Counted from the first letter of the stretch, positions 23,701 through 31,345 are shown. The stretch is DNA of 33,175 nucleotides from CAXSDR01 sp964236445 (GCA_964236445.1 CAXSDR010000034.1:1-33175); one strand, 5' to 3'. The notes: generated by a model not told the origin, from the sequence alone. Numbers and translations are program-made.

Positions 23701-23823
23701 CTGACCACGATGGGCTGCGACCGGGCGCAGGGCTGGTTGTTCGGCCGGCCGCTGGAGGCCGAGCACCTGGCCGAGCTCGCCCGGCGCCACGTCAAGAACG
23801 TCCTGCAGAACAGGGCGAGCTAG
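20749..23823 (+). CDS. GAF-PAS-PAS-PAS-GGDEF-EAL dual diguanylate cyclase/phosphodiesterase
   Basis: About 1024 residues, soluble. GAF about 39-180; three PAS-like modules starting near 206, 327 and 455, two of them ending in a VTERE-type linker; GGDEF about 584-740; EAL about 764-1005. The cyclase signature RLGGDEF (GGDEF at 668-672) is intact; the RxxD inhibitory site upstream reads RDGS and lacks its aspartate. The EAL domain keeps EALVR (797-799), NVSPRTL, ELTER, DDFGTGYS (D917/D918), KIDRSF and EGVET, so both activities are possible. I chose GTG 20749; ATG 20671 adds an Arg-rich, poorly coding 26-residue extension. It probably adjusts c-di-GMP in response to a small ligand, light or redox signal; the signal is unknown. 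Confidence 0.9.
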   Translation: MTAPAVRRGDLPRPSAPGDDGDVALPPQPTAESLPSQRLARIVAAQRDIALAAPVPDALFRLACDRVMTVVDADGACISTLEGDFLVCRATTGTTVPPVGQPLPMARSIGGLALATGTPVTCHDALNDDRSDPSVNAAYGIRASLTVPLLHEGRPVAVVYAFSATPHGFTDADRLALSLVSDVLAARLAHAIDLEAREETASALTMSDRHLRAAQELTGLGTWQASRGRGVRLSTGAARMFGLDPRTVHTTSEILGLLEEADRTSLASALRGDATGSVVVRAHRRDTDELRWLQAWGANVPDEDGDIASWGALLDVTERERSTAHSQLSDRRLAAASSLAGLATWSFNFADQTSVWSDELFAMFGMAPGALPNEDEMRTCTHPEDRAALDETVAAVLATRRAAQVLLRVVGHDGVQRWHRAWIDATEDDDGSLVGLWGVTQEVTEREAAAAALRSSETQFRVAFDNAPTGMTLIELDVDDPLGTLRANTAFLRMLGYDGADDSPSRLDVVAITHPDDVAADMARMEALIRGDIDRACFAKRFLHRDGHVVHSDLTLAVAGKEGDRRWLMGHALDLTERRVAQAQLERLAHSDTLTGLANRTKFNARLAEALAGREAGHGRVGLLLFDLDRFKLVNDTLGHAAGDLVLVEVARRISNVLRDGSLLARLGGDEFVVMLEGLADSRETRLVALRVLETLRAPYRLPTGETIVPTASVGVAITGDGESSADEIYREADLALYRAKDAGRDRYAVFDAELRARAVARLDAEHLLRDAMSHGRLHVLYQPVVELATCRILGAEALVRVVAGDGRLLTPDVFIDVAEDTGLIVGVDGTVLEIATDQLAAWTRDGLDLEVAVNVSPRTLEQPHFARILRAALHRHQQPGSSLVVELTERSLLVSSATMRASLSSIRRSGARLSVDDFGTGYSALAYLGRFDLDSLKIDRSFVSRLGTGDQADAVVAAVIALAHAHRLTVVAEGVETIEQAQILTTMGCDRAQGWLFGRPLEAEHLAELARRHVKNVLQNRAS

Positions 23824-23938
23824 GTGCACTAGGAACTCGGGCCGTCGGCGAGCCCGTTGGCCGGGAACGGGAGGCGCGCAAGCGACTCGAGCTGCTCGAC
23901 CAGCTGGACCGACACCCGGCTCACGTCCCCCGGATTGT

Positions 23939-23967
23939 CCCCACGCGGTGCGCTCCACCGCGTGGGG
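23939..23967 (+). terminator. Perfect 12-bp inverted repeat between the GGDEF-EAL and ROK kinase genes
   Basis: CCCCACGCGGTG, 5-nt loop CGCTC, CACCGCGTGGGG: a perfect 12-bp stem ending 13 nt before the kinase ATG. It is GC-rich, with no T tract. It may terminate the GGDEF-EAL transcript, or act as an operator or leader hairpin for the kinase gene; its closeness to the start codon makes the second reading reasonable. Confidence 0.5.
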
Positions 23968-23980
23968 GCATGGTGTCCTC

Positions 23981-24748
23981 ATGCCACACCCCGTCACCCT
24001 GGCCGTCGACTGCGGGGGCACCGGTCTCAAGGCCGCCCTCGTCTCGTCAACCGGTGAGCTGCTGTCCGAGCGCGTACGCATCGCCACGCCCTACCCGCTC
24101 TCGCCCGACGCGTTCGTCCGCACGGTCGCTGACCTCGTCGGTCGCCTGGGCGCCTATGACCGGGTGTCGGTCGGTCTGCCGGGGGTCGTACGCCACGGCT
24201 GCGTCGTCCACACCCCGCACTACGTGACGGTTGCCGGACCCTTCACCGCCAAGCTTCCCGCGCTCGTCGCGGCGTGGTCCGGATTCGACGTGGCAACCGC
24301 CCTCGCGACCAGGCTCGGCAGGCCGGCGCGCGCCGTCAACGACGCCGAGCTGCAGGGCTGCGCCGTGATCGGCGGCCACGGCTTCGAGGTCGTCATGACC
24401 CTCGGCACGGGCATGGGCTTCGCGATGTTCGACAACGGCACGCTGCTGCCCAAGATCGAGATGTCGGCGCACCCGTTCCGCAAGCGCGAGTCCTACGACG
24501 AGCAGCTCGGCAACCACCGTCGACGCGAGCTCGGCAACCGCCGCTGGGGTCGGCGGGTGGCCCTCGCGATCGGCACCCTGCGCCCGGTGTTCGCGTGGGA
24601 CCGGCTGTTCCTGGGCGGCGGCAATGCCCGACATCTGGACGCGGCGACGCGTGACGAGCTCGGGGCCGACGTCACGGTCGTCGCCAACATCGCCGGCCTG
24701 CAGGGCGCGCCTCAGCTGTGGGAGCGGACGGCGCCACCGACGCCCTGA
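23981..24748 (+). CDS. ROK-family sugar kinase, polyphosphate glucokinase-like
   Basis: A 255-residue ASKHA-fold kinase. The phosphate loop is AVDCGGTGLKAALV (DxGGT), followed by SVGLPGVVRHG, the catalytic aspartate in AVNDAELQGCAV, the LGTGMGFAMFDNG segment and FLGGGNARHL. The layout resembles the actinobacterial polyphosphate/ATP glucokinase (PpgK) group more than NagC-type ROK regulators; there is no helix-turn-helix and no CxCGxxGC zinc motif. It probably phosphorylates glucose or a related hexose. ATG 23981 is preferred over GTG 23948, which lies inside the hairpin. It is convergent with the decayed epimerase fragment. Confidence 0.82.
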   Translation: MPHPVTLAVDCGGTGLKAALVSSTGELLSERVRIATPYPLSPDAFVRTVADLVGRLGAYDRVSVGLPGVVRHGCVVHTPHYVTVAGPFTAKLPALVAAWSGFDVATALATRLGRPARAVNDAELQGCAVIGGHGFEVVMTLGTGMGFAMFDNGTLLPKIEMSAHPFRKRESYDEQLGNHRRRELGNRRWGRRVALAIGTLRPVFAWDRLFLGGGNARHLDAATRDELGADVTVVANIAGLQGAPQLWERTAPPTP

Positions 24749-24762
24749 CCCGGCTGACCCGG

Positions 24763-25062
24763 TCTGGCCCAGTCCGCGACATAGGTGAAGCTGTGGGGCA
24801 GATCGACGTCGCCCAGCAGCCGCATTGCTCTGCCCGCGAGCAGCGCCGGCATCGCCCATGAGCCGAAGTGGGCCCTGCGACGTGATGCCGGGACCGTAGT
24901 AGTAGTCCGCAGCCCTGACTTCCGTCGTCCGGATGTGGCCCGAGTCATGCGCCGCCTTCGCGGCGACCCACATCTGGGCACGTACGCGGCCCTTCACGTC
25001 CGTCGCCGCCAGCGGCGTGGATTCGGTCATGGAACCTCGCTGAGGGCCGTAGCCGTAGAGGT
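24763..25062 (-). pseudogene. NAD-dependent epimerase/dehydratase (SDR) fragment, truncated at both ends and frameshifted
   Basis: Minus strand. The first part reads NLYGYGP, then TPLAATDVKGRVRAQMW, EVRAADYYYGPGITSQ; the second part continues one frame over as AHFGSWAMPALLAGRAMRLL and HSFTYVADWAR. Together they follow the atypical/extended SDR epimerase order (active-site YGYGP region, KGRVRA helix, RASDYYGPG, GD.D.PHSFTYV). The shift is explained by one extra base in the GGGCCC run near 24870-24875. Both the NAD-binding Rossmann half and the C-terminus are missing. An in-frame stop occurs just upstream of NLYGYGP. This is a decayed gene, directly abutting a TetR fragment on the other strand. 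Confidence 0.75.
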
Positions 25063-25371
25063 TGCCCGCTCACCGGGCTGCTCGCCGACGCCATGGCTGC
25101 CGGGGTGCTCGAGTCGCCGTCGCATCCGCTGCCGGGCCTGTCGCTGGCCAGCGAGAGCTCGGTCACCTTCGCCGGGAAGCCCGCCCCGCCCTACGACGAC
25201 CTCATCGAACGCGCGCTGCTCGTCTGGACCTCACTCATCGGCACGATCTCGTCGGAGGTCTTCGGGCACCTCAATGGCGCGGTCACCGACGAAGACCGAT
25301 TCCTCGACCGTTGCGTCGCCATGACGGCGCGGATTGCGGGACTCGCTGTGCCGATGACGGCAGCGGAATAG
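25063..25371 (+). pseudogene. TetR-family regulator, C-terminal ligand-binding fragment lacking the HTH
   Basis: Plus strand. The frame reads PLTGLLADAMAAGVLESP, then DDLIERALLVWTSLIGTISS and EVFGHLNGAVTD, ending in TAG at 25369-25371. The W..L.G.IS.E.FG...N.V.D pattern is typical of the C-terminal domain of actinobacterial TetR regulators. The N-terminal helix-turn-helix is absent; sequence upstream of 25063 belongs to the epimerase fragment on the opposite strand. A 92-residue product from ATG 25093 could still be made but would not bind DNA. TetR and SDR genes are often divergent neighbours, so one deletion across their shared promoter explains both remnants. Confidence 0.72.
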
Positions 25372-25432
25372 GCAACGAGACCTGACCAGTGAGGTCGTCC
25401 TCTGTGCGGTCCCGCGCGACGACCGCCGCCGC

Positions 25433-26431
25433 TCAGGGCTGTCGGTCCGGTGCGTTCTCCGGAAAGAAGCACGCCGCCCGATGCCCCGGACGGAGCTCGA
25501 TGAGCGGGGGGGCCTCGGTGAAGCAGACGTCCTCCGCCTTCCAGCAGCGGGTGCGGAAGCGGCACGCGTCAGCTGCGGCCGCGAGAGCGGTGGGAGGCTC
25601 GCCCACGAGCTTGATCCGCTCGCGCCGCCCTTCGGTGCGCGGCTCGGGGACGGGCACCGCTGACATCAGCGCAACAGTGTAGGGATGCATCGGGTTCTCG
25701 AAGAGCTCCGCGCGGTCGGCGATCTCGACGATGGCCCCGAGATACATGACCGCCACGCGGTCGGAGATGTGACGCACCACCGAGAGGTCGTGTGCGATGA
25801 CCACATAGGTGAGGCCGAGCTCCTGCTGGAGGTCTTCCAGCAGGTTGATGACCTGCGCCTGGATAGACACGTCGAGCGCCGACACCGGCTCGTCGGCGAT
25901 GACGAGGCGAGGACGCAGCGCGAGTGCCCGCGCGATGCCGATGCGCTGACGTTGCCCGCCCGAGAACTCGTGCGGATAGCGGTTGTAATGCTCGGGGTTC
26001 AGACCGACGAGCTCGAGCAACTCCTGGACGGCACGCTTGGTGCCGTGCTCGGTCTTGACGTTCTGGAGCCGGAAGGGTGCGCCCACGATGGTGCCGACGG
26101 TGTGCCGGGGGTTCAGCGACGAATAGGGGTCTTGGAACACCATCTGCACGTCACGACGCAGGTGCCTGAGCTGCTTCCCCTTCGCGTGACTGATGTCCCT
26201 GCCGTCGAAGGACACCGTGCCCGCAGTGGGTTCCTCGAGGCGCACCAGCATGCGCCCCGTCGTCGTCTTGCCGCAGCCTGACTCGCCCACCAGGCCCAGG
26301 GTCTCCCCCGCGTCGACCTCGAACGAGATGCCGTCGACTGCCCGGATCGCGCCGACCTGACGTTGGAGCAACCCGTGGCGCACGGGGAAATGCTTCTGCA
26401 GGTTCTCGACCTTGAGCAGCGGCTCACTCAC
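25433..26431 (-). CDS. Oligopeptide/dipeptide ABC transporter ATP-binding protein (OppF/DppF)
   Basis: A 332-residue cytosolic ATPase. Walker A is GESGCGKT, signature FSGGQRQR, Walker B LVIADEPVSALD, and the H-loop AHDLSVV. The QDPYSSLNPR Q-loop and the C-terminal oligopeptide-type extension (HPYTVALMSAVP, then CRFRTRCWKAEDVC) are characteristic of OppF/DppF. It pairs with the upstream OppD to power import. GTG 26431 overlaps the oppD stop as GTGA. Last gene of the transporter operon. Confidence 0.95.
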   Translation of the reverse strand: MSEPLLKVENLQKHFPVRHGLLQRQVGAIRAVDGISFEVDAGETLGLVGESGCGKTTTGRMLVRLEEPTAGTVSFDGRDISHAKGKQLRHLRRDVQMVFQDPYSSLNPRHTVGTIVGAPFRLQNVKTEHGTKRAVQELLELVGLNPEHYNRYPHEFSGGQRQRIGIARALALRPRLVIADEPVSALDVSIQAQVINLLEDLQQELGLTYVVIAHDLSVVRHISDRVAVMYLGAIVEIADRAELFENPMHPYTVALMSAVPVPEPRTEGRRERIKLVGEPPTALAAAADACRFRTRCWKAEDVCFTEAPPLIELRPGHRAACFFPENAPDRQP

Positions 26432-27459
26432 GCGGGAACCCCACCCTGCTCGGTCCAGATGCGCCGACGCTCGTCGGGCGCGAGGTGACAGGCGACCTTG
26501 TGTGCCATGCCCTGACCGTTGTCGACGAGGAGCGGGACCTCGGTGACGCTGCGCGTCCCGTTCAGGTCGCAGAAACCACAACGCGGGTGGAACGCGCAAC
26601 CGCTCGGCACCCGGATCAGGCTGGGTGGCGAGCCGGCGATGGGCACGAGCCGTTCGTCGCGATCGCGGTCGAGGCGCGGCATGGAGCGGAGCAGTCCCCA
26701 GGTGTAAGGGTGCTCCGGCACATGGAACGTGTCATCGACAGCCGCGTGCTCGGCTGCTCGACCGGCGTACATCACGAGGATCTCGTCCGCGAGCTGCGCG
26801 ACGACGCCGAGGTCGTGGGTGATGATGACGACGGCCGAGTGGAACTCTTGTTGCAGCGACGCGATGAGGTCGAGGATGTCGGCCTGCACGGTGACGTCGA
26901 GCGCGGTCGTCGGCTCGTCGGCGATGAGCAGCGCGGGGTCGCACGAAAGCGCCATGGCGATCATGACGCGTTGCCGCATGCCACCGGAGAACTGATGTGG
27001 ATAGTCGTCGGCGCGACTGTCGGGCTGCGGGATTCCGACACGCGCCAGCATCTCGACCGCATGCTTGCGCGCCTCCTTCCTGCTCACGTCATTGTGGACG
27101 CGGTAGGCCTCGATGATCTGGGCGCCCACGGTGTAGTAAGGATGCAGCGCCGACAGCGGATCCTGGAAGATCATGGCCATGGTGGCTCCGCGAAGCTGTC
27201 TCACCCGCTCAGCACCGGCAGCGACAAGGTCCTCGCCATCGAGCCAGATCTGCCCGCCCAGCTGCGTCGTCGTCCTGTTGTGCAGCCCCATGACGGCGAG
27301 CGACGTGACGCTCTTGCCCGACCCGGACTCACCCACGATCCCCAGCGTCCTGCCGCGCTCGAGCGAGAAGGAGAGGCCGTCGACAGCGCGTACGACACCG
27401 TCGTCCGTGGGGAACGAGACACGCAGATCACGTACGTCGAGGAAGGGACGGCTTGCCAT
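26428..27459 (-). CDS. Oligopeptide/dipeptide ABC transporter ATP-binding protein (OppD/DppD)
   Basis: A 343-residue ATPase. Walker A GESGSGKS, signature FSGGMRQR, Walker B LLIADEPTTALD, H-loop THDLGVV. MIFQDPLSALHPYY is the Q-loop, and the C-terminal extension has HPYTWGLLRSMPRL and the cysteine cluster CAFHPRCGFCDLNG typical of OppD/DppD. ATG 27459 overlaps the permease stop (TGATG); GTG 27462 just before it is also possible. Confidence 0.95.
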   Translation of the reverse strand: MASRPFLDVRDLRVSFPTDDGVVRAVDGLSFSLERGRTLGIVGESGSGKSVTSLAVMGLHNRTTTQLGGQIWLDGEDLVAAGAERVRQLRGATMAMIFQDPLSALHPYYTVGAQIIEAYRVHNDVSRKEARKHAVEMLARVGIPQPDSRADDYPHQFSGGMRQRVMIAMALSCDPALLIADEPTTALDVTVQADILDLIASLQQEFHSAVVIITHDLGVVAQLADEILVMYAGRAAEHAAVDDTFHVPEHPYTWGLLRSMPRLDRDRDERLVPIAGSPPSLIRVPSGCAFHPRCGFCDLNGTRSVTEVPLLVDNGQGMAHKVACHLAPDERRRIWTEQGGVPA

Positions 27460-28466
27460 CACGTCCTCACCTTCGGGTCGATCGCGGCATAGAGGACGTC
27501 GACGACAAGGTTCGCCATCACGATGAAGAACGCCGCGATCATCGTGACACCCAGCACTTCGGGCAGGTCGTTGTTCTCGATCGCGTCGATCGCGAACTTG
27601 CCGATCCCGGGCAGGGAGAACGTCGTCTCGGTGAGCACGGCACCGCCGAGAAGCAGCCCGAGGTCGAGCCCGAAGATGGTGAGGATGGGCGTCAGCGCGG
27701 CTCGCAGCCCGTGCTTGACGACAACCGTGCGTTCAGGCAACCCCTTGGCGCGGGCGGTCCTGATGTAGTCCTCACCCATGGTCTCGAGCATCCCCGCGCG
27801 GGTCAGACGCGCGTAGAGCGCCGCATAGAGAAAGGCCAACGTCACCCAGGGCAGCACGAGGTTCTTCGCCCACTCCAGCGGGTTGTCGAGCAGGTTCGCA
27901 TAGTGCACGTTGGAGAAGACGGGCCACTTGTAGCTGAAGATGACGAGCGACAGCAACCCCGTGAAGAAGATCGGCAGCGAGACACCGGCCAGAGCGACAG
28001 ACATCGCCGCGCGGTCGAAGATGCTGCCGCGCCGAAGTGCTGACAGGACCCCGACCGAGACACCGGCGACCAGCCAGAGCACCGAGGCTCCGGCGGCGAG
28101 AGACATCGTCACGGGCATACGGTCCACCAGCAGCGGCCATACCGGCTGGTGGCTCTTGAACGAGTAGCCGAAGCAGGGCGGTGGGCAGTATTCCTTGTCT
28201 GGACCGAAGTCGTAGTGTGCGCCCACGACGATGCCCTTGACATAGGCCGCGTATTGCTCCGGCACCGACTTGTCCAGGCCCAGCTTGACCTTCACGGCCT
28301 GCACCGCTTCGGGGCTCGGGTCGCGACCGACGTACTGCGTCGCCAGCTGGTCGGCGTTCTGCCCCACCAGCCGGGGGACGAGGAAGAAGATGCCGAAGAC
28401 GGCCATGCTGACGATGAGCAGCAACATGACGGCGGCGACCAGACGACGCACCAGGAAGACGAGCAC
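27459..28466 (-). CDS. ABC transporter permease, OppB/DppB type
   Basis: A 335-residue inner-membrane permease. An N-terminal helix starting LVFLVRRLVAAVMLLLIVSM is followed by a long extracytoplasmic loop (about 30-130) that contains CPPPC, then five hydrophobic helices. The EAA loop YIRTARAKGLPERTVVVKHG contacts the ATPases. GTG start without a clear Shine-Dalgarno, 14 nt after a strong hairpin that separates it from the binding-protein gene. The CPPPC pair in the extracellular loop could form a disulfide. Confidence 0.93.
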   Translation of the reverse strand: MLVFLVRRLVAAVMLLLIVSMAVFGIFFLVPRLVGQNADQLATQYVGRDPSPEAVQAVKVKLGLDKSVPEQYAAYVKGIVVGAHYDFGPDKEYCPPPCFGYSFKSHQPVWPLLVDRMPVTMSLAAGASVLWLVAGVSVGVLSALRRGSIFDRAAMSVALAGVSLPIFFTGLLSLVIFSYKWPVFSNVHYANLLDNPLEWAKNLVLPWVTLAFLYAALYARLTRAGMLETMGEDYIRTARAKGLPERTVVVKHGLRAALTPILTIFGLDLGLLLGGAVLTETTFSLPGIGKFAIDAIENNDLPEVLGVTMIAAFFIVMANLVVDVLYAAIDPKVRT

Positions 28467-28479
28467 TGCGTACGGCGGT

Positions 28480-28510
28480 GGTGGCCGACGGGACGAGCCC
28501 GCCGGCCACC
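28480..28510 (-). terminator. Strong hairpin between the binding-protein and permease genes (attenuator / mRNA processing signal)
   Basis: GGTGGCCGACGGG (28480-28492) and CCCGCCGGCCACC (28498-28510) pair over 13 positions with one mismatch, around a 5-nt loop ACGAG. It lies 39 nt after the binding-protein stop and 13 nt before the permease start, on an otherwise co-directional operon. Such hairpins often stabilise or partly terminate after binding-protein genes, which are needed in excess. Confidence 0.6.
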
Positions 28511-28549
28511 GTTGCCTTCACCTCTTTCGGGGAAGCTGGAGGCGGTCGG

Positions 28550-30313
28550 CTACTTCTTGATGCCCATGGAGACGTAGCTGTACATGCCGTAAGCCTGGTG
28601 CACGAACACGTTGCTCACCTCGGGGTTGCGATAGAGGAGCGCCTTCTCGTAGATGATCGGAAGAATCGCGGCATCGTCCATCGCCTGCTTGTCGATCTTC
28701 GTCCAGATCGCGTTGCGCTGCGTGACGTCCGTGACCGCAGCGCTATCGAGGAAGGCCTTGTCGATGACCGGGTCGCTGAGCTCGGAGAGGTTCGAGTTGC
28801 CCGAAGCCTTGATCGAGCGGCCGTCGATGACCTGCTGGAGGAAGCCGTAGCCGGACGGCCAGTCAGCGCCCCAGCCCATGAACATCAGCCCGAAGTTGTG
28901 CGAGTGGGCGTAGTTCGTGGAGCCGGCGTAGTTCGCGAAGTACTGGCCGGACGGGAAGGTCTGGATGTCGGTCTTGATGCCGACCTTGGCCAGTGCCTGC
29001 TGCAGCGCCGTGGCACCTGCCACCTCCTTCGGGCGGTTGTTGCGCGCCGAGATCGTGGTGGTGAAGCCGTTGGGCTGGCCGCAGGCGGCCAGCTCGGACT
29101 TGGCCTTCGCGATGTTGCCGGTCTTGTCTGTGGTGACGCCGTACTGGTCAGCCTTCTCGTAGCCGAGCACCGTCGGCGGGAGGAAGGTCGAGGCGATGTC
29201 GCCGCTCGTCGGTCCGCCGTAGGCATTCTGCAGCGCCGTGTGGTCGGCGGCGTAGATGACCGCGCGACGGCAGTGCACGTTGTCGAACGGCTTCACCTTG
29301 GTGCCGATGGCGATGTAGCGCAGGAAGCCGCTGAGGGGGTTGTCGGCCGCCTTCTTCAGGGTGTCGTCTTTCAGGATCTTCGCCTGCGCAGGACCGGAGA
29401 CACCGGTGCCGGCGATGTCGATGTCAGCGGTGCCGGCGAGCAGACGGCTGTCCATGTCGTTGGCGTCGACCTTGAACGTGACCTCGATGCGGTCGGCGAC
29501 CTGCTGACGGTTGCTGTCGGTCGCCGGGTCCCAGCTGGTGTTCTTCACGAGGGACAGCTGCTTGCCGGGCTCGTAGCTCTCGAACTTGTAGGGCCCGGTG
29601 GACATCGGGTGCGTGAGGTATTTGGACCCGGTGTCCTTGGCTGGGGGCACTGGCACCGTCTGCGGAAGTGTCGATACGAAGTCGAACTCGGAGAACGGCT
29701 GCTGCAGGTGGAAGATGATCGTGCTGTCGTCGGGCGTGTCGATGGCCTTGAGGCCGAGCTTGTCGGGCGCTGAGTCCTTGTAGGGGCCCTTGTAGTCGGT
29801 GCCGAGCAGCTGGTTGAAGTAGGTCGGGCCGTTGGAGAAGACGTCGGGCGCATAGTTGCTGCGCTCGATCGCGTACTTCACGTCTTTCGAGGACACCGCG
29901 GTGCCGTCTTCGTATTTGATGCCGGCGCGCAGCTTGTAGGTCCAGGTCTTCCCGCCGTCGCTGACCGCGCCCAGGCTCTGTGCCAGGTCGGGCACGAGCG
30001 TCAGCCCATCCTTGCCGGGCACGTTCTTGAACGTCACCAGGCTGCGGCCATAAAGCCGCATGAAGTCCCATGCGAACGAGTAGTAGGTGTTGCCAGGGTC
30101 TGTCGAGTCGAAGTCGTCCGGGTGCACGAACTTCAGGGTGCCGCCGGTCGCGGTGGACGGGTTCACCACGCTCGTGAAGGCAGAGCCGAATGCGACTGCT
30201 CCTCCGGTCGCCCCGCCACCCTTGGTCGTGCTGCTGCTGCCGCCACCGCAGGCCGCAGTGGCCAACGTCAGTGCGGCAAGGATCGCGACCGGTGCAATGC
30301 GTCGAGCTCTCAT
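28550..30313 (-). CDS. ABC transporter substrate-binding lipoprotein, family 5 (peptide/opine/nickel type)
   Basis: A 587-residue exported lipoprotein with signal MRARRIAPVAILAALTLATA and lipobox AAC (C22), followed by a Gly/Ser/Thr-rich spacer. SBP_bac_5 features are TLKFVHPDDFDSTDPGNTYY near the N-terminus, TYKLRAGIKYEDGTAVSSKD (the W.F.LR.GV.F.DG-type motif), DDSTIIFHLQQPF, and GPYKFESYEPGKQ. Family members bind di/oligopeptides, opines or heavy-metal chelates; the ligand is not predictable here. It is the second gene of the transporter operon, 36 nt after the oppC-like gene. Confidence 0.95.
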   Translation of the reverse strand: MRARRIAPVAILAALTLATAACGGGSSSTTKGGGATGGAVAFGSAFTSVVNPSTATGGTLKFVHPDDFDSTDPGNTYYSFAWDFMRLYGRSLVTFKNVPGKDGLTLVPDLAQSLGAVSDGGKTWTYKLRAGIKYEDGTAVSSKDVKYAIERSNYAPDVFSNGPTYFNQLLGTDYKGPYKDSAPDKLGLKAIDTPDDSTIIFHLQQPFSEFDFVSTLPQTVPVPPAKDTGSKYLTHPMSTGPYKFESYEPGKQLSLVKNTSWDPATDSNRQQVADRIEVTFKVDANDMDSRLLAGTADIDIAGTGVSGPAQAKILKDDTLKKAADNPLSGFLRYIAIGTKVKPFDNVHCRRAVIYAADHTALQNAYGGPTSGDIASTFLPPTVLGYEKADQYGVTTDKTGNIAKAKSELAACGQPNGFTTTISARNNRPKEVAGATALQQALAKVGIKTDIQTFPSGQYFANYAGSTNYAHSHNFGLMFMGWGADWPSGYGFLQQVIDGRSIKASGNSNLSELSDPVIDKAFLDSAAVTDVTQRNAIWTKIDKQAMDDAAILPIIYEKALLYRNPEVSNVFVHQAYGMYSYVSMGIKK

Positions 30314-30349
30314 GCGCGTGGACTACCTCTCATGGTGGGTCAGCAGATC

Positions 30350-31345
30350 TCAGCGGGTACGAGGATCAAGCGCGTCACGGAGCCCGTCACCGAGCAGGTT
30401 GAAGGCGAGCACCGTGATGAAGATCGCCATGCCTGGCACGACGACGAACCAGGGGTCGATCGAGTAGTAGGGAATGGAGTTCGAGAGCATCCCGCCCCAC
30501 GAGGCGGTCGGTGCCTGCACGCCCACACCGAGGTAGGAAAGGGCGGCCTCGAACAGGATGTTGGTCGGGATCAGCAACGTGGCATAGACGAGGACGGGCG
30601 CCAGCAGGTTGGGCAGCAGCTCGCGGAAGAGGATGTGACCGGTGCCCGCACCGAGGCTGCGCGACGCGTCGATGAACTCGCGTTCTCGCAGGGACAGCGT
30701 CTGACCTCTCACGATTCGCCCCACGTAGGGCCAGTTGAAGAACCCGATGATGAAGATCAGCACCGACACGTGAAGCGGGTTTCCGGAGAGCCCGAACGCC
30801 TTCCCTTGCAGGACGCCGCCCAGCGCGATCGCGAAGAGCAGCAGCGGGAACGCGAGAAAGACGTCCATCGTGCGGCTGATGAGGGCGTCGACCCAGCCGC
30901 CTTTGTAGCCCGCGACGACACCGAGCAACACGCCGATGACGACGGACATCACCGTCGCGAGGAAGGCGACGAGCAGCGAGATGCGCGCGCCGTAGACGAT
31001 GCGGCTGAACAGGTCACGACCGTTGACGGGCTCGACGCCGAGGAGGAAATGGCGGCTCACGCCCCCGAACCTGCCGGTGGGGCCCTGGAACGTCGGGTCG
31101 ATGAGGTCGCTGTGGAAGTCGTTGGGCGGATGACCGAGCACGTCCACGATCAACGGGGCCGCGACGGCGACCACGACGAGCGACAGCACGATGATGCCGC
31201 CGCCGAGCGCCACTTTGTCGCGTTTCAGTCGCAGCCAGGCGATCTGACCCAGGGACCTACCCGCAATGGCGGTTCCGACACCCGTGAGCGCCGCCTCCGA
31301 CGCGGCCTCCGACTGCGACGGCGAGACCTCCAACGGCGCGGTCAT
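30350..31345 (-). CDS. ABC transporter permease, OppC/DppC type
   Basis: A 331-residue permease. It has an N-terminal cytoplasmic segment, a first helix GGGIIVLSLVVVAVAAPLIV, the OppC-type loop FLLGVEPVNGRDLFSRIVYG (LGTD..GRD..SR..YG pattern) and the EAA loop FIDASRSLGAGTGHILFREL. AAGGAG lies about 10 nt before ATG 31345. It is the first gene of the operon, which runs C-SBP-B-D-F rather than the usual A-B-C-D-F. Confidence 0.93.
   Translation of the reverse strand: MTAPLEVSPSQSEAASEAALTGVGTAIAGRSLGQIAWLRLKRDKVALGGGIIVLSLVVVAVAAPLIVDVLGHPPNDFHSDLIDPTFQGPTGRFGGVSRHFLLGVEPVNGRDLFSRIVYGARISLLVAFLATVMSVVIGVLLGVVAGYKGGWVDALISRTMDVFLAFPLLLFAIALGGVLQGKAFGLSGNPLHVSVLIFIIGFFNWPYVGRIVRGQTLSLREREFIDASRSLGAGTGHILFRELLPNLLAPVLVYATLLIPTNILFEAALSYLGVGVQAPTASWGGMLSNSIPYYSIDPWFVVVPGMAIFITVLAFNLLGDGLRDALDPRTR

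Noticed and set aside
23829..23929. Small minus-strand ORF (about 31 residues, starting GTG and ending TAG) between the GGDEF-EAL and kinase genes
   Set aside because: Third-position GC is coding-like, but there is no properly spaced ribosome-binding site and I recognise no homologue. It could be a gene remnant; evidence is too weak to list as a feature.
20821..24087. Very long minus-strand open frame (1088 codons) opposite the GGDEF-EAL gene
   Set aside because: It mirrors the codon-position GC bias of the real gene and has low-complexity Arg/Val/Glu-rich sequence without domains. The plus strand encodes complete GGDEF and EAL motifs.
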